Source: Acetobacteraceae bacterium
GTDB lineage: Bacteria; Pseudomonadota; Alphaproteobacteria; Zavarziniales; Zavarziniaceae
Direction of reading: 5' to 3'
NCBI GenBank assembly: GCA_947379865.1
Contig: CANCOY010000035.1
Span: forward strand, 1 to 33,126
DNA length: 33,126 nucleotides
Positions within the stretch are counted from its first letter, which is position 1. Each line of letters begins with the position of its first letter. A program made the translations under genes and the position numbers. This document shows positions 23,348-33,126 of this stretch, in pieces. The notes under the pieces were generated by a model, which worked only from the letters and a program-made list of their open reading frames with translations, had not been told where the DNA came from and made no database searches.

Positions 23348-24826
23348 TCAGCCGCGTTCTGCCAGCAGCGAAAGCTGCGCCGGGTGATCACCGCCCCAAT
23401 GGTCCGTAAGCGGGATCGGATAGTCACCGGTAAAGCAGGCATCGCAATACTGCGGGTGCTCGCTGTTGCGCTTGGTCTCGCCCACGGCGCGATAAAGCCC
23501 GTCCATGGAAATGAAGGCCAGGCTGTCGACGTGAATGAACTTCGCCATTTCCTCAAGGGTCATGGTGGCCGCCAGCAGCTTGGAGCGCTCAGGCGTATCG
23601 ACCCCATAAAAGCAGGAATGGGTGGTTGGCGGGCTGGCGATGCGCATGTGCACCTCAAGGGCACCTGCCTCGCGCACCATCTGGACAATCTTGGACGAGG
23701 TGGTGCCCCGCACGATGGAGTCATCCACCAGGATCACCCGCTTGCCCTCGATCTGGGCGCGGTTGGCATTGTGCTTCAACTTCACACCCAGATGGCGGAT
23801 GTGGTCGGTTGGCTCGATGAAGGTGCGGCCCACATAATGGTTGCGGATGATTCCAAGCTCAAAGGGAATGCCCGCCTCGGCGGCATAGCCGATGGCCGCC
23901 GGCACGCCCGAATCAGGCACCGGGATGACCACATCGGCTGAAATACCGCTTTCCCGCGCCAGTTCGGCGCCGATGCGCTTGCGCACGTCATAGACCGCGT
24001 GCCCGTCAACCACAGAGTCGGGACGGGCGAAATAGATATGCTCGAAGATACAGGGCCGGCGCTTGGCGATGGGGAAGGGCTGGATGCTCTCGATGCCATT
24101 CTGGTTGACGATCACGATCTCGCCCGGGGCCACATCCCGCACAAACGCAGCCCCGATGATATCGAGGGCGCAGGTCTCGGAGGCCAGCACGACTTCGCCA
24201 GAGGGCATGCGGCCCAGCACCAGAGGGCGGACACCAAGGGGGTCGCGCACGCCAATCATTGCCTGCTCGGTCAGCGCCACAAGGCTGTAGGCACCTTCAA
24301 TCTGCCGCAGGGCATCGATCATCCTGTCCAGCACGGTGACATAAGACGAGGTCGCCATCAGATGGATGATGATCTCGGTATCAGATGTCGATTGGAAGAT
24401 GCAGCCCGATGTCACCAGCCGACGGCGGATCGCAAGGGCATTGGTAAGATTGCCGTTATGGGCAATGGCAAAGCCGCCAAAGGAGAGATCGGCAAAGAGG
24501 GGCTGTACGTTGCGCAGGACCGTGTCGCCAAAGGTGGCATAGCGGACATGGCCGATGGCGCTCTGCCCCGCCAGGCTCGCCATTACCCGCTCGGAATTGA
24601 AGATATCGCCCACATGACCAAGGGCACGGTGGGTGTTGAAGCGCCGTTCGTCCCACGCAACGATGCCGGCCGCCTCCTGCCCGCGATGCTGCAGGGCATG
24701 CAGGCCAAGCACGGCGAGCCGGGCCGCATCAGGGTGTCGCCAGACCCCGAAGATGCCGCATTCCTCGCGGAGCTTGTCATCATCATAAGGGGATGTGCGA
24801 AGCGGCTCAGCCGTGTGGTCCGTCAT
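23348..24826 (-). CDS. purF: Amidophosphoribosyltransferase PurF
   Basis: A 492-residue enzyme for the first step of purine synthesis, making phosphoribosylamine from PRPP and glutamine. A 22-residue propeptide precedes the N-terminal nucleophile Cys23 (EECGIFGVW), so processing is required. The glutaminase domain (23-about 255) includes HNGNLTN; the PRPP loop is VILVDDSIVRGTT (364-376). Cysteines at 259, 405, 461 and 464 match the four ligands of the 4Fe-4S cluster in the Bacillus-type enzyme, which the E. coli type lacks. It starts 1 bp after the cvpA stop, a standard cvpA-purF pair. Confidence 0.96.
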   Translation of the reverse strand: MTDHTAEPLRTSPYDDDKLREECGIFGVWRHPDAARLAVLGLHALQHRGQEAAGIVAWDERRFNTHRALGHVGDIFNSERVMASLAGQSAIGHVRYATFGDTVLRNVQPLFADLSFGGFAIAHNGNLTNALAIRRRLVTSGCIFQSTSDTEIIIHLMATSSYVTVLDRMIDALRQIEGAYSLVALTEQAMIGVRDPLGVRPLVLGRMPSGEVVLASETCALDIIGAAFVRDVAPGEIVIVNQNGIESIQPFPIAKRRPCIFEHIYFARPDSVVDGHAVYDVRKRIGAELARESGISADVVIPVPDSGVPAAIGYAAEAGIPFELGIIRNHYVGRTFIEPTDHIRHLGVKLKHNANRAQIEGKRVILVDDSIVRGTTSSKIVQMVREAGALEVHMRIASPPTTHSCFYGVDTPERSKLLAATMTLEEMAKFIHVDSLAFISMDGLYRAVGETKRNSEHPQYCDACFTGDYPIPLTDHWGGDHPAQLSLLAERG

Positions 24827-24827
24827 C

Positions 24828-25505
24828 TTATTGCCCCTGCGAATTCTTCAAGAGTTGCTGCAAGCGCTGGCGCTCGGTGTCGGTATAGCCCGGTGGTTTT
24901 TCTGGCGTGGCCGGTGCGGCGGGGGCCGGCATCATGGTGCGCAATTGGTCGATGGCCCGGGCACCCTGAAGGGCGGCATCGCCCTTTTCGCCAAGATCCT
25001 TGACAGCCGACTCACCCCTTGTCCGCATGTGACCGGGCATAAACCCATAGAGCATCTCTGCGCCACCGCGTACCACAGGTAATGTGCGCGCGCCTTTCAG
25101 CCAGTTGGGATCTTCGTCTGAAGCAGCCAGCATGGTCACGATCAGATAGGCAATGCAGACGATGACGCCGCCGCGCGCCAGCCCGAACAGAAAGCCCAGC
25201 GAACGGTCGAGGGCACCCATAGAGGTTGCGTGCACCCGCGTGGCCAGGGCGTGGCTGATCAGGGATACAACGATCAGCACCAGGACGAAGACCGAGATGA
25301 TGGCCACACCGTCGGCAATCAGAACCTGGCCAATCCACTGCCGCGTCAGTGGACTGACCACCGGAAAGGCCCAGAGTGTCGCGATGGAGGCCCCGACCCA
25401 GCCGGCGATGGCAAGAACTTCCCTGATGAAGCCCCGGAAAAAGGCAAACAGTCCCGACACCAGAACGAGGCCAATTACGCCCGCGTCGATCGGATCTATC
25501 CCCAT
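24828..25505 (-). CDS. cvpA: CvpA family membrane protein
   Basis: A 225-residue inner-membrane protein with four predicted helices (about 8-27, 33-50, 63-86, 106-128) and the family core FFRGFIREVLAIAGWVGA. The tail after 130 is soluble and ends in a Pro/Ala-rich stretch. CvpA is needed for colicin V release in E. coli and affects envelope fitness; the molecular role is unclear. It is followed by purF after 1 bp and preceded by radA with a 69-bp gap. Confidence 0.93.
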   Translation of the reverse strand: MGIDPIDAGVIGLVLVSGLFAFFRGFIREVLAIAGWVGASIATLWAFPVVSPLTRQWIGQVLIADGVAIISVFVLVLIVVSLISHALATRVHATSMGALDRSLGFLFGLARGGVIVCIAYLIVTMLAASDEDPNWLKGARTLPVVRGGAEMLYGFMPGHMRTRGESAVKDLGEKGDAALQGARAIDQLRTMMPAPAAPATPEKPPGYTDTERQRLQQLLKNSQGQ

Positions 25506-25574
25506 TTGCCGTCTTCTCCCGCCAGACCCTGCCTGGCCCTGTGATGTCCTCAGCCGCTGCCAGTCTGGCGGCGC

Positions 25575-26969
<1,395 letters not shown>

Positions 26970-27008
26970 GATTTTCTTGTTCCCGGAATGTCTGCCAGTG
27001 CGGCAGCG

Positions 27009-27803
27009 TCAGGCGTGACGGATTTCCATGCTGATGGGGCCTTCGGCCCGGCCATGCACGAACTGCTGCACATAGGGATTGTCGGTCGCGTCCATCTCTT
27101 CGACCGTGCCGTGCCAGATGATCTGCCCCTTGTAGATCATGGCGATCCGGTCGGCGATCTTGCGGGCGCTGGCCATGTCGTGGGTGATCGAGACCGTGGT
27201 GGCCCCCATATCCTTCACCGTGTCGACGATGAGGTTGTTGATCACGTCGCTCATGATCGGGTCGAGGCCGGTGGTCGGTTCGTCGAAGAAGATGATTTCA
27301 GGGTCTGTCGCAATGGCCCTGGCCAAAGCCACACGCTTCTGCATGCCGCCCGACAGTTCCGAGGGGAACAGGGCACCCACATCAGCCGACAGGCCAACAC
27401 GGGCCAGTTTGGCAAGAGCGATATCGCGGGCCTCTGCACGCTTCATGTTCCGCCCGGCGGTGAGGCCAAAGGAGACGTTCTGCCAGACGTTCAGGCTGTC
27501 AAACAGCGCGGCCCCCTGAAACAGCATGCCGAAGCGGCGCATCATCGCCTCGCGCTCGGATCCCTTGATGCCGACGGTCTCTTTCCCGTCCACCAGAATG
27601 GAACCGCCGTCAGGGCGCATCAGGCCAAGGACGCACTTCAGCATCACCGACTTGCCGGTGCCGGAGCCGCCGATCACCACAACCGACTGACCCTTGCCAA
27701 CATCAAGATCGACGCCAGACAGAACTGTCTTGGCACCAAAGCGCTTGGTCACCCCGCGCAGCGAGATCTTGGGACTGTCTGTCGTGTCGGGGGAGGGGGT
27801 CAT
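27009..27803 (-). CDS. mlaF: Mla-type phospholipid ABC transporter ATPase MlaF
   Basis: A 264-residue ABC ATPase of the MlaF/Ttg2A type. Walker A GGSGTGKS is at 45-52, Q-loop MLFQGAALFDSL at about 93-104, signature LSGGMQKR at 150-157, Walker B IIFFDEP at 170-176, switch His in SITHDM. FQGAALFDSL and LSGGM are typical of MCE-system ATPases. With MlaE it would move phospholipids between the membranes to keep outer-membrane asymmetry. Its ATG overlaps the mlaE stop (4 bp). mlaD and mlaC do not follow; radA does. Confidence 0.9.
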   Translation of the reverse strand: MTPSPDTTDSPKISLRGVTKRFGAKTVLSGVDLDVGKGQSVVVIGGSGTGKSVMLKCVLGLMRPDGGSILVDGKETVGIKGSEREAMMRRFGMLFQGAALFDSLNVWQNVSFGLTAGRNMKRAEARDIALAKLARVGLSADVGALFPSELSGGMQKRVALARAIATDPEIIFFDEPTTGLDPIMSDVINNLIVDTVKDMGATTVSITHDMASARKIADRIAMIYKGQIIWHGTVEEMDATDNPYVQQFVHGRAEGPISMEIRHA

Positions 27804-28582
27804 TTGGCGAAGAACAGTTCAGTGATCAGATAGTTGGAAATCAGGATCATGATCGAGGCCGAGACCACGGCATTGGTGGTGGCCGCGCCGACGCCCTGGG
27901 CACCCCCGCGCGACCGGTAGCCGTTGTAGCAGCCCATGATCGCGATGATGAAACCAAAGACGGCGGCCTTCACCAGGCCCGAGATCACGTCCATCACCTC
28001 AAGGTAATCGAAGGTGTTCTTCAGGTAGGTTGCATAATTGAAGCCAAGCTTCTGTGTGCCCACGATATAGCCGCCCAGCACGCCGATGATCATGGCCACC
28101 AGCACAAGGCAGGGAAGCATCAGGGTCGCCGCGATCACGCGCGGCGCCACCAGATATTTGAATGGATTGGTCGACAGCGTCGTGAGGGCGTCGATCTGCT
28201 CCGTCACGCGCATGGTGCCGATTTCGGCGGCCATGGCGGCGGCAACACGGCCTGCCACCATGAGGCCGCCAAGCACCGGCCCCAGTTCGCGGGTGATGCC
28301 AATCACCACGATGGTTGCAACCGCACTCTCCGCATTGAAGCGGGACGAGCCGATATAGATCTGCAGGGCCAGAACCATGCCTGTGAAGAGCGCCGTCAGC
28401 CCGACAACCGGCAGCGAAAAATAGCCGATGATGAGCATCTGCCGCCCGATGGAGCGCAGATAGATAGGGGCCCGCACGCAATGGCTGATGGCCTTGCCGG
28501 TGAAGATCGTGAAGTTGCCGGTGTGCGTTGCAAACGCCAGAACAACATGGCCGATCAGGGCAAGAGGGTTGATGAGGGTCAT
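27800..28582 (-). CDS. mlaE: Mla-type phospholipid ABC transporter permease MlaE
   Basis: A 260-residue MlaE-family (DUF140) permease. The family core is present: ALFTGMVLALQIYI, ELGPVLGGLMVAGRVAAAMAAEIGTM and EQIDALTTLSTNPFKYLVAPR (about 63-165). There are about five or six membrane helices, and the protein ends in NAVVSASIMILISNYLITELFF. It is fused by a 4-bp overlap to alr upstream and to mlaF downstream, so alr-mlaE-mlaF form one translational unit. The substrate-binding MCE protein MlaD must be encoded elsewhere if the system works as in E. coli. Confidence 0.9.
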   Translation of the reverse strand: MTLINPLALIGHVVLAFATHTGNFTIFTGKAISHCVRAPIYLRSIGRQMLIIGYFSLPVVGLTALFTGMVLALQIYIGSSRFNAESAVATIVVIGITRELGPVLGGLMVAGRVAAAMAAEIGTMRVTEQIDALTTLSTNPFKYLVAPRVIAATLMLPCLVLVAMIIGVLGGYIVGTQKLGFNYATYLKNTFDYLEVMDVISGLVKAAVFGFIIAIMGCYNGYRSRGGAQGVGAATTNAVVSASIMILISNYLITELFFAK

Positions 28583-29742
28583 GCGCCCCCCACGTAATGG
28601 CGGGCATAGCGGTTGCCGAGGCCCGTCAGCAGTTCATAGGAAATCGTGCCCGCCGCCTCGGCCGCCTCATCGAGGCAAAGCCCGCCGCCAATCAGGTCGA
28701 CCATGGCGCCGGGGCGCGCAATGGCGGCTGGTACGGTGGTCACGTCGAGGGTGATCAGATCCATCGAAACACGGCCTATAATGGGAACCTGCCAGCCATC
28801 CAGCAACGCCATGCGCGGGCGCCCCGCAGCGCGAGGAAGACCATCAGCATAGCCAACCGCCACTGTCGCGATACGTGACCCGGGCGTCACCGAATGGCTC
28901 GCACCGTACCCAACGGCCCCCGGAGCGTCAATCTCGCGAACCTGCAGAATGCCGCCCCTGAGACGAACAACCTCAGCCATGGGGTTGGCGCCACGTGCCG
29001 CCGGCCGGCCACCATAGAGGGCGATGCCTGGGCGCACGATGTCGAACGCGAATTCAGGGCCAAGGGCGATGCCCCCGGAATTGGCAAGGCTGAGGGGCGC
29101 CCTGGGAAGGCGCGCCGTAAGAGCCCTGAAGCGCTCAAGCTGCTGCTGTACCTCTGGCCGCTCCGGCTCATCGGCGGTTGCCAGATGGCTCATGATGCAG
29201 GCAAGGGAAATACCGTCGAGGCGCGCGGGGTCTTCAGCCAGGCGTGCTGTTTCCTGGTCCGGCAGGCCCAGGCGGTTCATGCCCGTGTCAAGGTGAACGA
29301 TAGCAGGCAGCGGGCGGCCAAGCTTTCTGGCCTCTGCCTGCCAGCGCGCGATCTGCCCCAGATCATTCAGCACCGGGGTGATGGCGCTTTCCGCAAGAGC
29401 GCCGGTTTCATCCCCCATGGGGCCATGAAGCAGGTGAATATGGATGGCAGGGTCTGGCAGCAGGCTGCGCAGTTCCAGCGCCTCGCCCGCATGGGCCACA
29501 AAGAAGCGCGTGCAACCTGCGGCTGCCAGGACAGGCGCCACCTGTCCAAGGCCCAGACCATAGGCATCAGCCTTGACAGCCGCAGCACAGTCGACGGCGT
29601 GCAATGCCCCCACCTGGGCCATGTCGCGCAGCAGGCGCCAGTTGGCGGAAAGGGCATCGAGATCAATCAGGACGTGGCTGGGCGCCCCCAAAGGGCCGGT
29701 CATGGTCTGCGGGCGGGCAACAGAAGTTTGTTCAGATGACAT
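28579..29742 (-). CDS. alr: Alanine racemase
   Basis: A 387-residue PLP enzyme that makes D-alanine for peptidoglycan. The Schiff-base Lys57 lies in AVKADAYGLG; the second catalytic residue is Tyr279 in VGYGASH; HLDTGMNRLG (150-159) and RVSMDLITLDV are also family-typical. The start at 29742 (MSSEQTS) is 10 bp after the dnaB stop and is preferred to an ATG at 29790 that overlaps dnaB by 38 bp, but neither has a good ribosome site, and 29703 (MTGPLG) is also possible. It is placed between dnaB and mlaE, with a 4-bp overlap into mlaE. Confidence 0.93.
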   Translation of the reverse strand: MSSEQTSVARPQTMTGPLGAPSHVLIDLDALSANWRLLRDMAQVGALHAVDCAAAVKADAYGLGLGQVAPVLAAAGCTRFFVAHAGEALELRSLLPDPAIHIHLLHGPMGDETGALAESAITPVLNDLGQIARWQAEARKLGRPLPAIVHLDTGMNRLGLPDQETARLAEDPARLDGISLACIMSHLATADEPERPEVQQQLERFRALTARLPRAPLSLANSGGIALGPEFAFDIVRPGIALYGGRPAARGANPMAEVVRLRGGILQVREIDAPGAVGYGASHSVTPGSRIATVAVGYADGLPRAAGRPRMALLDGWQVPIIGRVSMDLITLDVTTVPAAIARPGAMVDLIGGGLCLDEAAEAAGTISYELLTGLGNRYARHYVGGA

Positions 29743-29752
29743 GCGGCGCGTC

Positions 29753-31249
29753 TTATTCCATGGGTTCTTGATAGGCGTCGCCGCCAGCATGATTGCCGAA
29801 CTTGGTGAACTCAGCCTGGAAGGAAAGCTTTACATTGCCCGTTGGCCCATGGCGCTGCTTGCCGATGATCACCTCGGCAAGGTTATGCACATTGGACATC
29901 TCTTCCTGCCATTCCGCATGTTCTGGGGTGCCTTCGCGGGGCTGGCGGCGCTGGACATAGTATTCTTCACGGAACACGAACATCACCACGTCGGCATCCT
30001 GCTCGATCGAGCCTGATTCGCGAAGATCGGACAGCTGCGGCCGTTTGTCGTCGCGCGATTCAACCTGGCGCGACAGCTGGCTGAGGGCGATGACTGGAAT
30101 GTCCAGTTCCTTGGCCAGGGCCTTCAGGCCCTGGGTGATTTCCGAGATTTCCTGCACCCGGTTCTCTGAGCGGGCATTGGCCGAGCGCAGCAGCTGCAGG
30201 TAATCGACCACGATCAGGCCAAGGCCGTGCAGGCGCTTCAGGCGCCGGGCCCGGGTGCGCAGCGTGGCAATGGAAAGGGCGGGCGTGTCATCGATATAGA
30301 GGGGAATTTCCTCCAGCTCCTGCGCCGCCCGAACGAGGTCGAGGAACTGCTGCTTTTCCATCTGGCCCCGGCGGATCCGCTCGGACATGATCTCGGCCTG
30401 TTCCGAGAGCATGCGGGTGGCAAGCTGCTCTGACGACATTTCCAGGCTGAAAAAACCAACCACGGCGCCATCAACAACCTTCTGGCCGCCCATGCCATCA
30501 GGCTCGTGGCGACAGGAGCGCGCCGCATTGAAAGCGATGTTGGTGGCCAGCGCGGTCTTTCCCATGGAAGGACGGCCGGCAAGGATGATCAGATCCGAGC
30601 GATGCAGGCCACCCAGCAGGCGATCGAGATCCACCAACCCGGTTGAGACACCGGTCAACTGGCCATCGCGCTGATAGGCCGCCTCGGCCATTTCGACTGC
30701 CAGTTTCAGGCTGTGGCTGAAGGGCTGGAAGCCACCTTCATTGCGGCCTTTTTCGGCGAGGCCAAACAGGGATTGCTCGGCCCGCTCGATCTGGGTGGAG
30801 GCGGGGGTCTCCACGTCGGCGTCATAGGCGGTGTTGACGAGGTTTTCGCCCAGATTGATCAGTTCGCGTCGGATCGCCAGATCGTAGACGGCCTTGGCAT
30901 AGTCCTCGGCATTGATGATGGTGACCGCCGAGGCGGCAAGGCGCGCCAGATAGGAGGCGCCGCCGATTTCCGCCAGCGCCACATCGTTCTCGAAATAGGT
31001 CTTCAGCGTAACCGGGTTGGCAATCTGCCCCCGGTTGATCACCTTCAGCGCCGAATCATAGATGCGGGCATGTACGGGCTCGAAAAAATGATCGGCAAAC
31101 AGGAAGGTGGAAACCCGCGCCGCCGCCTCGTTATTGACCAGGATCGCGCCAAGCAGGGCCTGCTCCGCCTCCACATTCTGAGGTGGGCTGCGGTAGGCGG
31201 GTGGCGTGGGATCGGTGATGGCGGCGAGTCGGGGGCGGGCGTTTTCCAT
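29753..31249 (-). CDS. dnaB: Replicative DNA helicase DnaB
   Basis: A 498-residue hexameric replication-fork helicase. The N-terminal helical domain (about 22-130, starting PPQNVEAEQALLGAIL) is followed by a linker and the RecA-like motor with Walker A GRPSMGKT (225-232), Walker B VVDYLQL (Asp349) and DLRESGSIEQDADVVMF. There is no intein. A short loop of about 20 residues after NAARSC (near 245-263) is an insertion compared with E. coli and, from memory, is often seen in alphaproteobacteria. The start has GGAG 11 bases upstream. alr follows by 10 bp. Confidence 0.96.
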   Translation of the reverse strand: MENARPRLAAITDPTPPAYRSPPQNVEAEQALLGAILVNNEAAARVSTFLFADHFFEPVHARIYDSALKVINRGQIANPVTLKTYFENDVALAEIGGASYLARLAASAVTIINAEDYAKAVYDLAIRRELINLGENLVNTAYDADVETPASTQIERAEQSLFGLAEKGRNEGGFQPFSHSLKLAVEMAEAAYQRDGQLTGVSTGLVDLDRLLGGLHRSDLIILAGRPSMGKTALATNIAFNAARSCRHEPDGMGGQKVVDGAVVGFFSLEMSSEQLATRMLSEQAEIMSERIRRGQMEKQQFLDLVRAAQELEEIPLYIDDTPALSIATLRTRARRLKRLHGLGLIVVDYLQLLRSANARSENRVQEISEITQGLKALAKELDIPVIALSQLSRQVESRDDKRPQLSDLRESGSIEQDADVVMFVFREEYYVQRRQPREGTPEHAEWQEEMSNVHNLAEVIIGKQRHGPTGNVKLSFQAEFTKFGNHAGGDAYQEPME

Positions 31250-31329
31250 GGCCCATGGGGCTCCAATGGCTGGCGCCGCGCAAGGTGCTGAAAGGGTATG
31301 TCCGCAGGGATCTTTTGCACCCCCGTCTA

Positions 31330-31358
31330 ACTATGGGGATATCTGCCCTAAGTGTCAG
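31330..31358 (-). promoter_or_regulatory. Candidate dnaB promoter
   Basis: On the minus strand, CTGACA (31358-31353, near TTGACA) and CATAGT (31335-31330, near TATAAT) are 17 bp apart, the ideal sigma-70 spacing. They lie about 80 bp ahead of the dnaB start and after the rplI terminator. Confidence 0.4.
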
Positions 31359-31495
31359 ACAAGCCTGGGAAAAGCGTGGGTGCGGGAAACCGTCCCCACC
31401 CCTGTGGCGCCCGCCACGACGCGCGCCCCCCTTGTTCCGCAGGCGGAAGGGTGGCTTCGGCGAGGTGGAGGAACCGTGTTCTGGCAGCCGATGTA

Positions 31496-31530
31496 GCTAC
31501 GACAAAAGAGCGGCGCTACGGCAAAAGAAC
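31496..31530. repeat. Tandem 16-bp direct repeat, period 19
   Basis: Units GCTACGACAAAAGAGC (31496-31511) and GCTACGGCAAAAGAAC (31515-31530) match at 14 of 16 positions. On the minus strand each unit has a CTTTTG core, placed just after the rplI terminator stem. Confidence 0.6.
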
Positions 31531-31563
31531 GGGGCGCCGCAGCCTTGCAGCCGATGGCGCCCC
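31531..31563 (-). terminator. Terminator after rplI
   Basis: Perfect 8-bp GC stem, GGGGCGCC (31531-31538) with GGCGCCCC (31556-31563), and a 17-base loop. On the minus strand it is followed by GTTCTTTTG, a modest T-rich tail. It lies about 30 bp past the rplI stop. Confidence 0.6.
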
Positions 31564-31593
31564 GGTATCATTCAGACAGCGATCCGAGAAAGC

Positions 31594-32130
31594 TCAGTCC
31601 TCGGCATCCTCGTCGTCGTCTTCTTCGACCTCAAGGTCCTTCTCGACGAAGGCGACACCGCTGCTTGCCTGGGCCTGGGCCTCGGCGGCAGAGCGCGCAA
31701 CGTTGACGCCGACCGTGATGGCCACTTCCGGGTGCAGGTTGACGCGCACAGCGTGAACGCCAAGCGTCTTGATCGGCGTGTCGAGCACAACCTGGCGGCG
31801 GTCGACCTTGTAGCCGGCCTCGATGAGGGCCTCGGACACGTCGCGGTTCGACACCGAGCCATAGAGCTGACCCGTGTCGCCGGCCTGACGCACGACAACG
31901 ACGGAGACGCCGGTCATGCGCTTGGCGATCTGTTCGGCTTCGCTCTTCAGCTGCAGGTTATGCAGTTCAAGATCCGCACGTTCGTTCTCGAAACGCTTGC
32001 GGTTCGCATCCGTCGCGCGCAGGGCCTTCTTGCGCGGCAACAGGAAATTGCGCGCAAAGCCGTCCTTGACGCGGACCACTTCGCCCATCTGGCCGAGTTT
32101 CTCGACGCGCTCCAGCAGGATGACTTCCAT
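31594..32130 (-). CDS. rplI: Large ribosomal subunit protein bL9
   Basis: A 178-residue bL9. The N-terminal domain is clear (MEVILLERVEKLGQMGEVVR, then VKDGFARNFLLPRKKAL), followed by the long connecting helix and the C-terminal domain (LYGSVSNRDVSEAL, VDRRQVVLDTPIKTLG). Compared with the E. coli protein of about 149 residues it has an extra acidic tail ending in a run of Asp/Glu. GGAGAGAAG precedes the start. Its ATG shares one base with the stop of the DUF2232 gene (TGATG), so translation is coupled. rpsF and rpsR are expected beyond the window edge. Confidence 0.96.
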   Translation of the reverse strand: MEVILLERVEKLGQMGEVVRVKDGFARNFLLPRKKALRATDANRKRFENERADLELHNLQLKSEAEQIAKRMTGVSVVVVRQAGDTGQLYGSVSNRDVSEALIEAGYKVDRRQVVLDTPIKTLGVHAVRVNLHPEVAITVGVNVARSAAEAQAQASSGVAFVEKDLEVEEDDDEDAED

Positions 32131-33119
32131 CACTTCTCTCCTCGGCTCGGTCGGCTGGCGGCGATACGACGCCGCAGTCCGACCCAATTCTCGACCAATC
32201 CAAGGATGGCAACCAATAGCCACAGCCAGACGGTTGCCACCGCCAAAAAGTAAAACGTGCTCAGCACCAGCACCCGGGCAGGCCAGCGCCGCGCCAGGGT
32301 GTGGACGACGGCCAATCCCATCAGCAGGAAAGGCGTCGCAAGCAGGATCGCAGCTGTCAGCCCGATCACCTCTGCCGTGCCCGTCTGGGTCGCGGAAACG
32401 GCCAGTGCCATCGCCAGACCCAAGGCCAGGATGCCACCCCAACCGGGCGGCAGTTCGACCTCAGTATAGGTCGGCGACGGGCGCAGTGCCTGTCCCGACC
32501 GCTTCAGCAAGCCCTGCGCCAGAGCGGCATTGGCGATCATGGTGACCATGAAGGACGCCGCCGCTACACCTGGCAGGATCCGGGCCATCAGGTCCAGAGC
32601 CTGTCGCACCGTTGCCTCGGTTTCCGGGGGTGTGCCCGGTGGCAGGGCGTTGCTGCCTTGCCCCAGAATTTCCCGCTCCAGCGCGCCGCTGAACCCGCCA
32701 TCACCAGCCGTATAGGCAAAAGTGACGAACACGGCCCCCAACCCCGCCAGCCCGGTCAGCCATAGCAACAGATGGCCTGCCGGAAACCATTCGATCTCGC
32801 CGTCTGGCGCTTCCCGTGACAGCAGCGCCTGCCGGACCAGAACGGTCGGCGCAACGCACTGCCAGGCAAGAAAGCTCAACGCCAGTTCCCAGCTACCACC
32901 CGTGTCGACCAGAGCGGATCCCAGCAGCACGACAACCATGCCGACAAAGCCGGCAATTGCCGCCGCCCGTGCCCCAAAGGCCAGACCTGCCATGAACACA
33001 GGCAGCGATGCCACCATATTCAACAGCAGCCCGATGACAGTGGGCGAGGCAATCAGCGTCAGGAAAAGAATTGCTGATGCAATACCCGCCCCAACGGTAA
33101 GCCAGACGCTCCGCAACAT
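32130..33119 (-). CDS. DUF2232 (YybS-like) integral membrane protein
   Basis: A 329-residue membrane protein with about eight hydrophobic segments, in two groups: roughly 8-75 with 84-100 and 119-137, then after a soluble loop (about 140-165) 178-200, 228-245, 248-270 and 284-310. It resembles the DUF2232 family, which in alphaproteobacteria is typically encoded between rpsR and rplI. The function is unknown. It overlaps rplI by one base. Its start is only 7 bases from the window edge, so its ribosome site cannot be judged fully. Confidence 0.85.
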   Translation of the reverse strand: MLRSVWLTVGAGIASAILFLTLIASPTVIGLLLNMVASLPVFMAGLAFGARAAAIAGFVGMVVVLLGSALVDTGGSWELALSFLAWQCVAPTVLVRQALLSREAPDGEIEWFPAGHLLLWLTGLAGLGAVFVTFAYTAGDGGFSGALEREILGQGSNALPPGTPPETEATVRQALDLMARILPGVAAASFMVTMIANAALAQGLLKRSGQALRPSPTYTEVELPPGWGGILALGLAMALAVSATQTGTAEVIGLTAAILLATPFLLMGLAVVHTLARRWPARVLVLSTFYFLAVATVWLWLLVAILGLVENWVGLRRRIAASRPSRGEK

Positions 33120-33126
33120 GACGACC

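Larger units (their letters stand above)
31250..31593. promoter_or_regulatory. Intergenic region rplI / dnaB
   Basis: A 344-bp gap with no supportable gene. In minus-strand order it holds the probable rplI terminator (31531-31563), a pair of near-identical 16-mers (31496-31530), a stem capped by a GAAA loop (31376-31399, one mismatch), and a candidate dnaB promoter (31330-31358). It separates the ribosomal-protein transcript from the replication/cell-wall transcript. Confidence 0.5.

Noticed and set aside
29743..29790. Longer alr start overlapping dnaB
   Set aside because: It would overlap dnaB by 38 bp and adds residues unlike alanine racemase N-termini; the start 10 bp after dnaB is simpler, though no start has a strong ribosome site.

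Overview
The window reads as an ordinary, gene-dense, GC-rich chromosomal segment of an alphaproteobacterium, probably Rhodospirillales-like (my inference; I name no genus). The evidence is the divK-pleD cell-cycle pair, the DUF2849/DUF934 sulfite-reductase cluster, and the chain DUF2232-rplI-dnaB-alr-mlaEF-radA-cvpA-purF, all typical of that class. I see no rRNA, tRNA, CRISPR array, insertion sequence or prophage. Nearly all the DNA is coding and many genes overlap by 1-4 bp.

Layout. (1) 1-1731, minus strand: DUF3572, a HAD-like hydrolase and a ROK sugar kinase (cut by the window edge) form a tight operon, divergent from divK-pleD (1923-3660, plus). (2) 3720-4589: a two-domain sulfurtransferase, convergent with the sulfate/thiosulfate permease genes cysT-cysW-cysA (7451-4618, minus). 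A 401-bp AT-rich divergent region separates cysT from DUF2849, a siroheme sulfite/nitrite reductase and DUF934 (7853-10419, plus). Together this is a sulfur-assimilation block, but it lacks a local binding protein, PAPS reductase and siroheme synthase. (3) 10512-10964: a PEBP-family protein. 10971-15113, minus: an RND efflux pump and its adaptor, with no outer-membrane channel. (4) 15312-17476, minus: a PmtA-like methyltransferase, an OmpH/Skp-like periplasmic chaperone and an SDR, closed by a strong terminator. (5) 17776-22585, plus: rpsU with a structured leader, panB, then yfgM-like, bamB and der. (6) 22610-33119, minus: DUF2232-rplI, then dnaB-alr-mlaE-mlaF-radA-cvpA-purF-SDR, a long housekeeping run covering translation, replication, cell wall, lipid transport, repair and purine synthesis.

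I found no clear new defence, secretion or biosynthetic system. The points most worth a second look are non-coding or structural: a G-quadruplex-type cluster ahead of yfgM-bamB-der, a run of hairpins ahead of rpsU, an 11-base homopolymer inside radA, an operator-like dyad in the sulfur divergent region, and the uncharacterised DUF3572/HAD operon facing divK-pleD.
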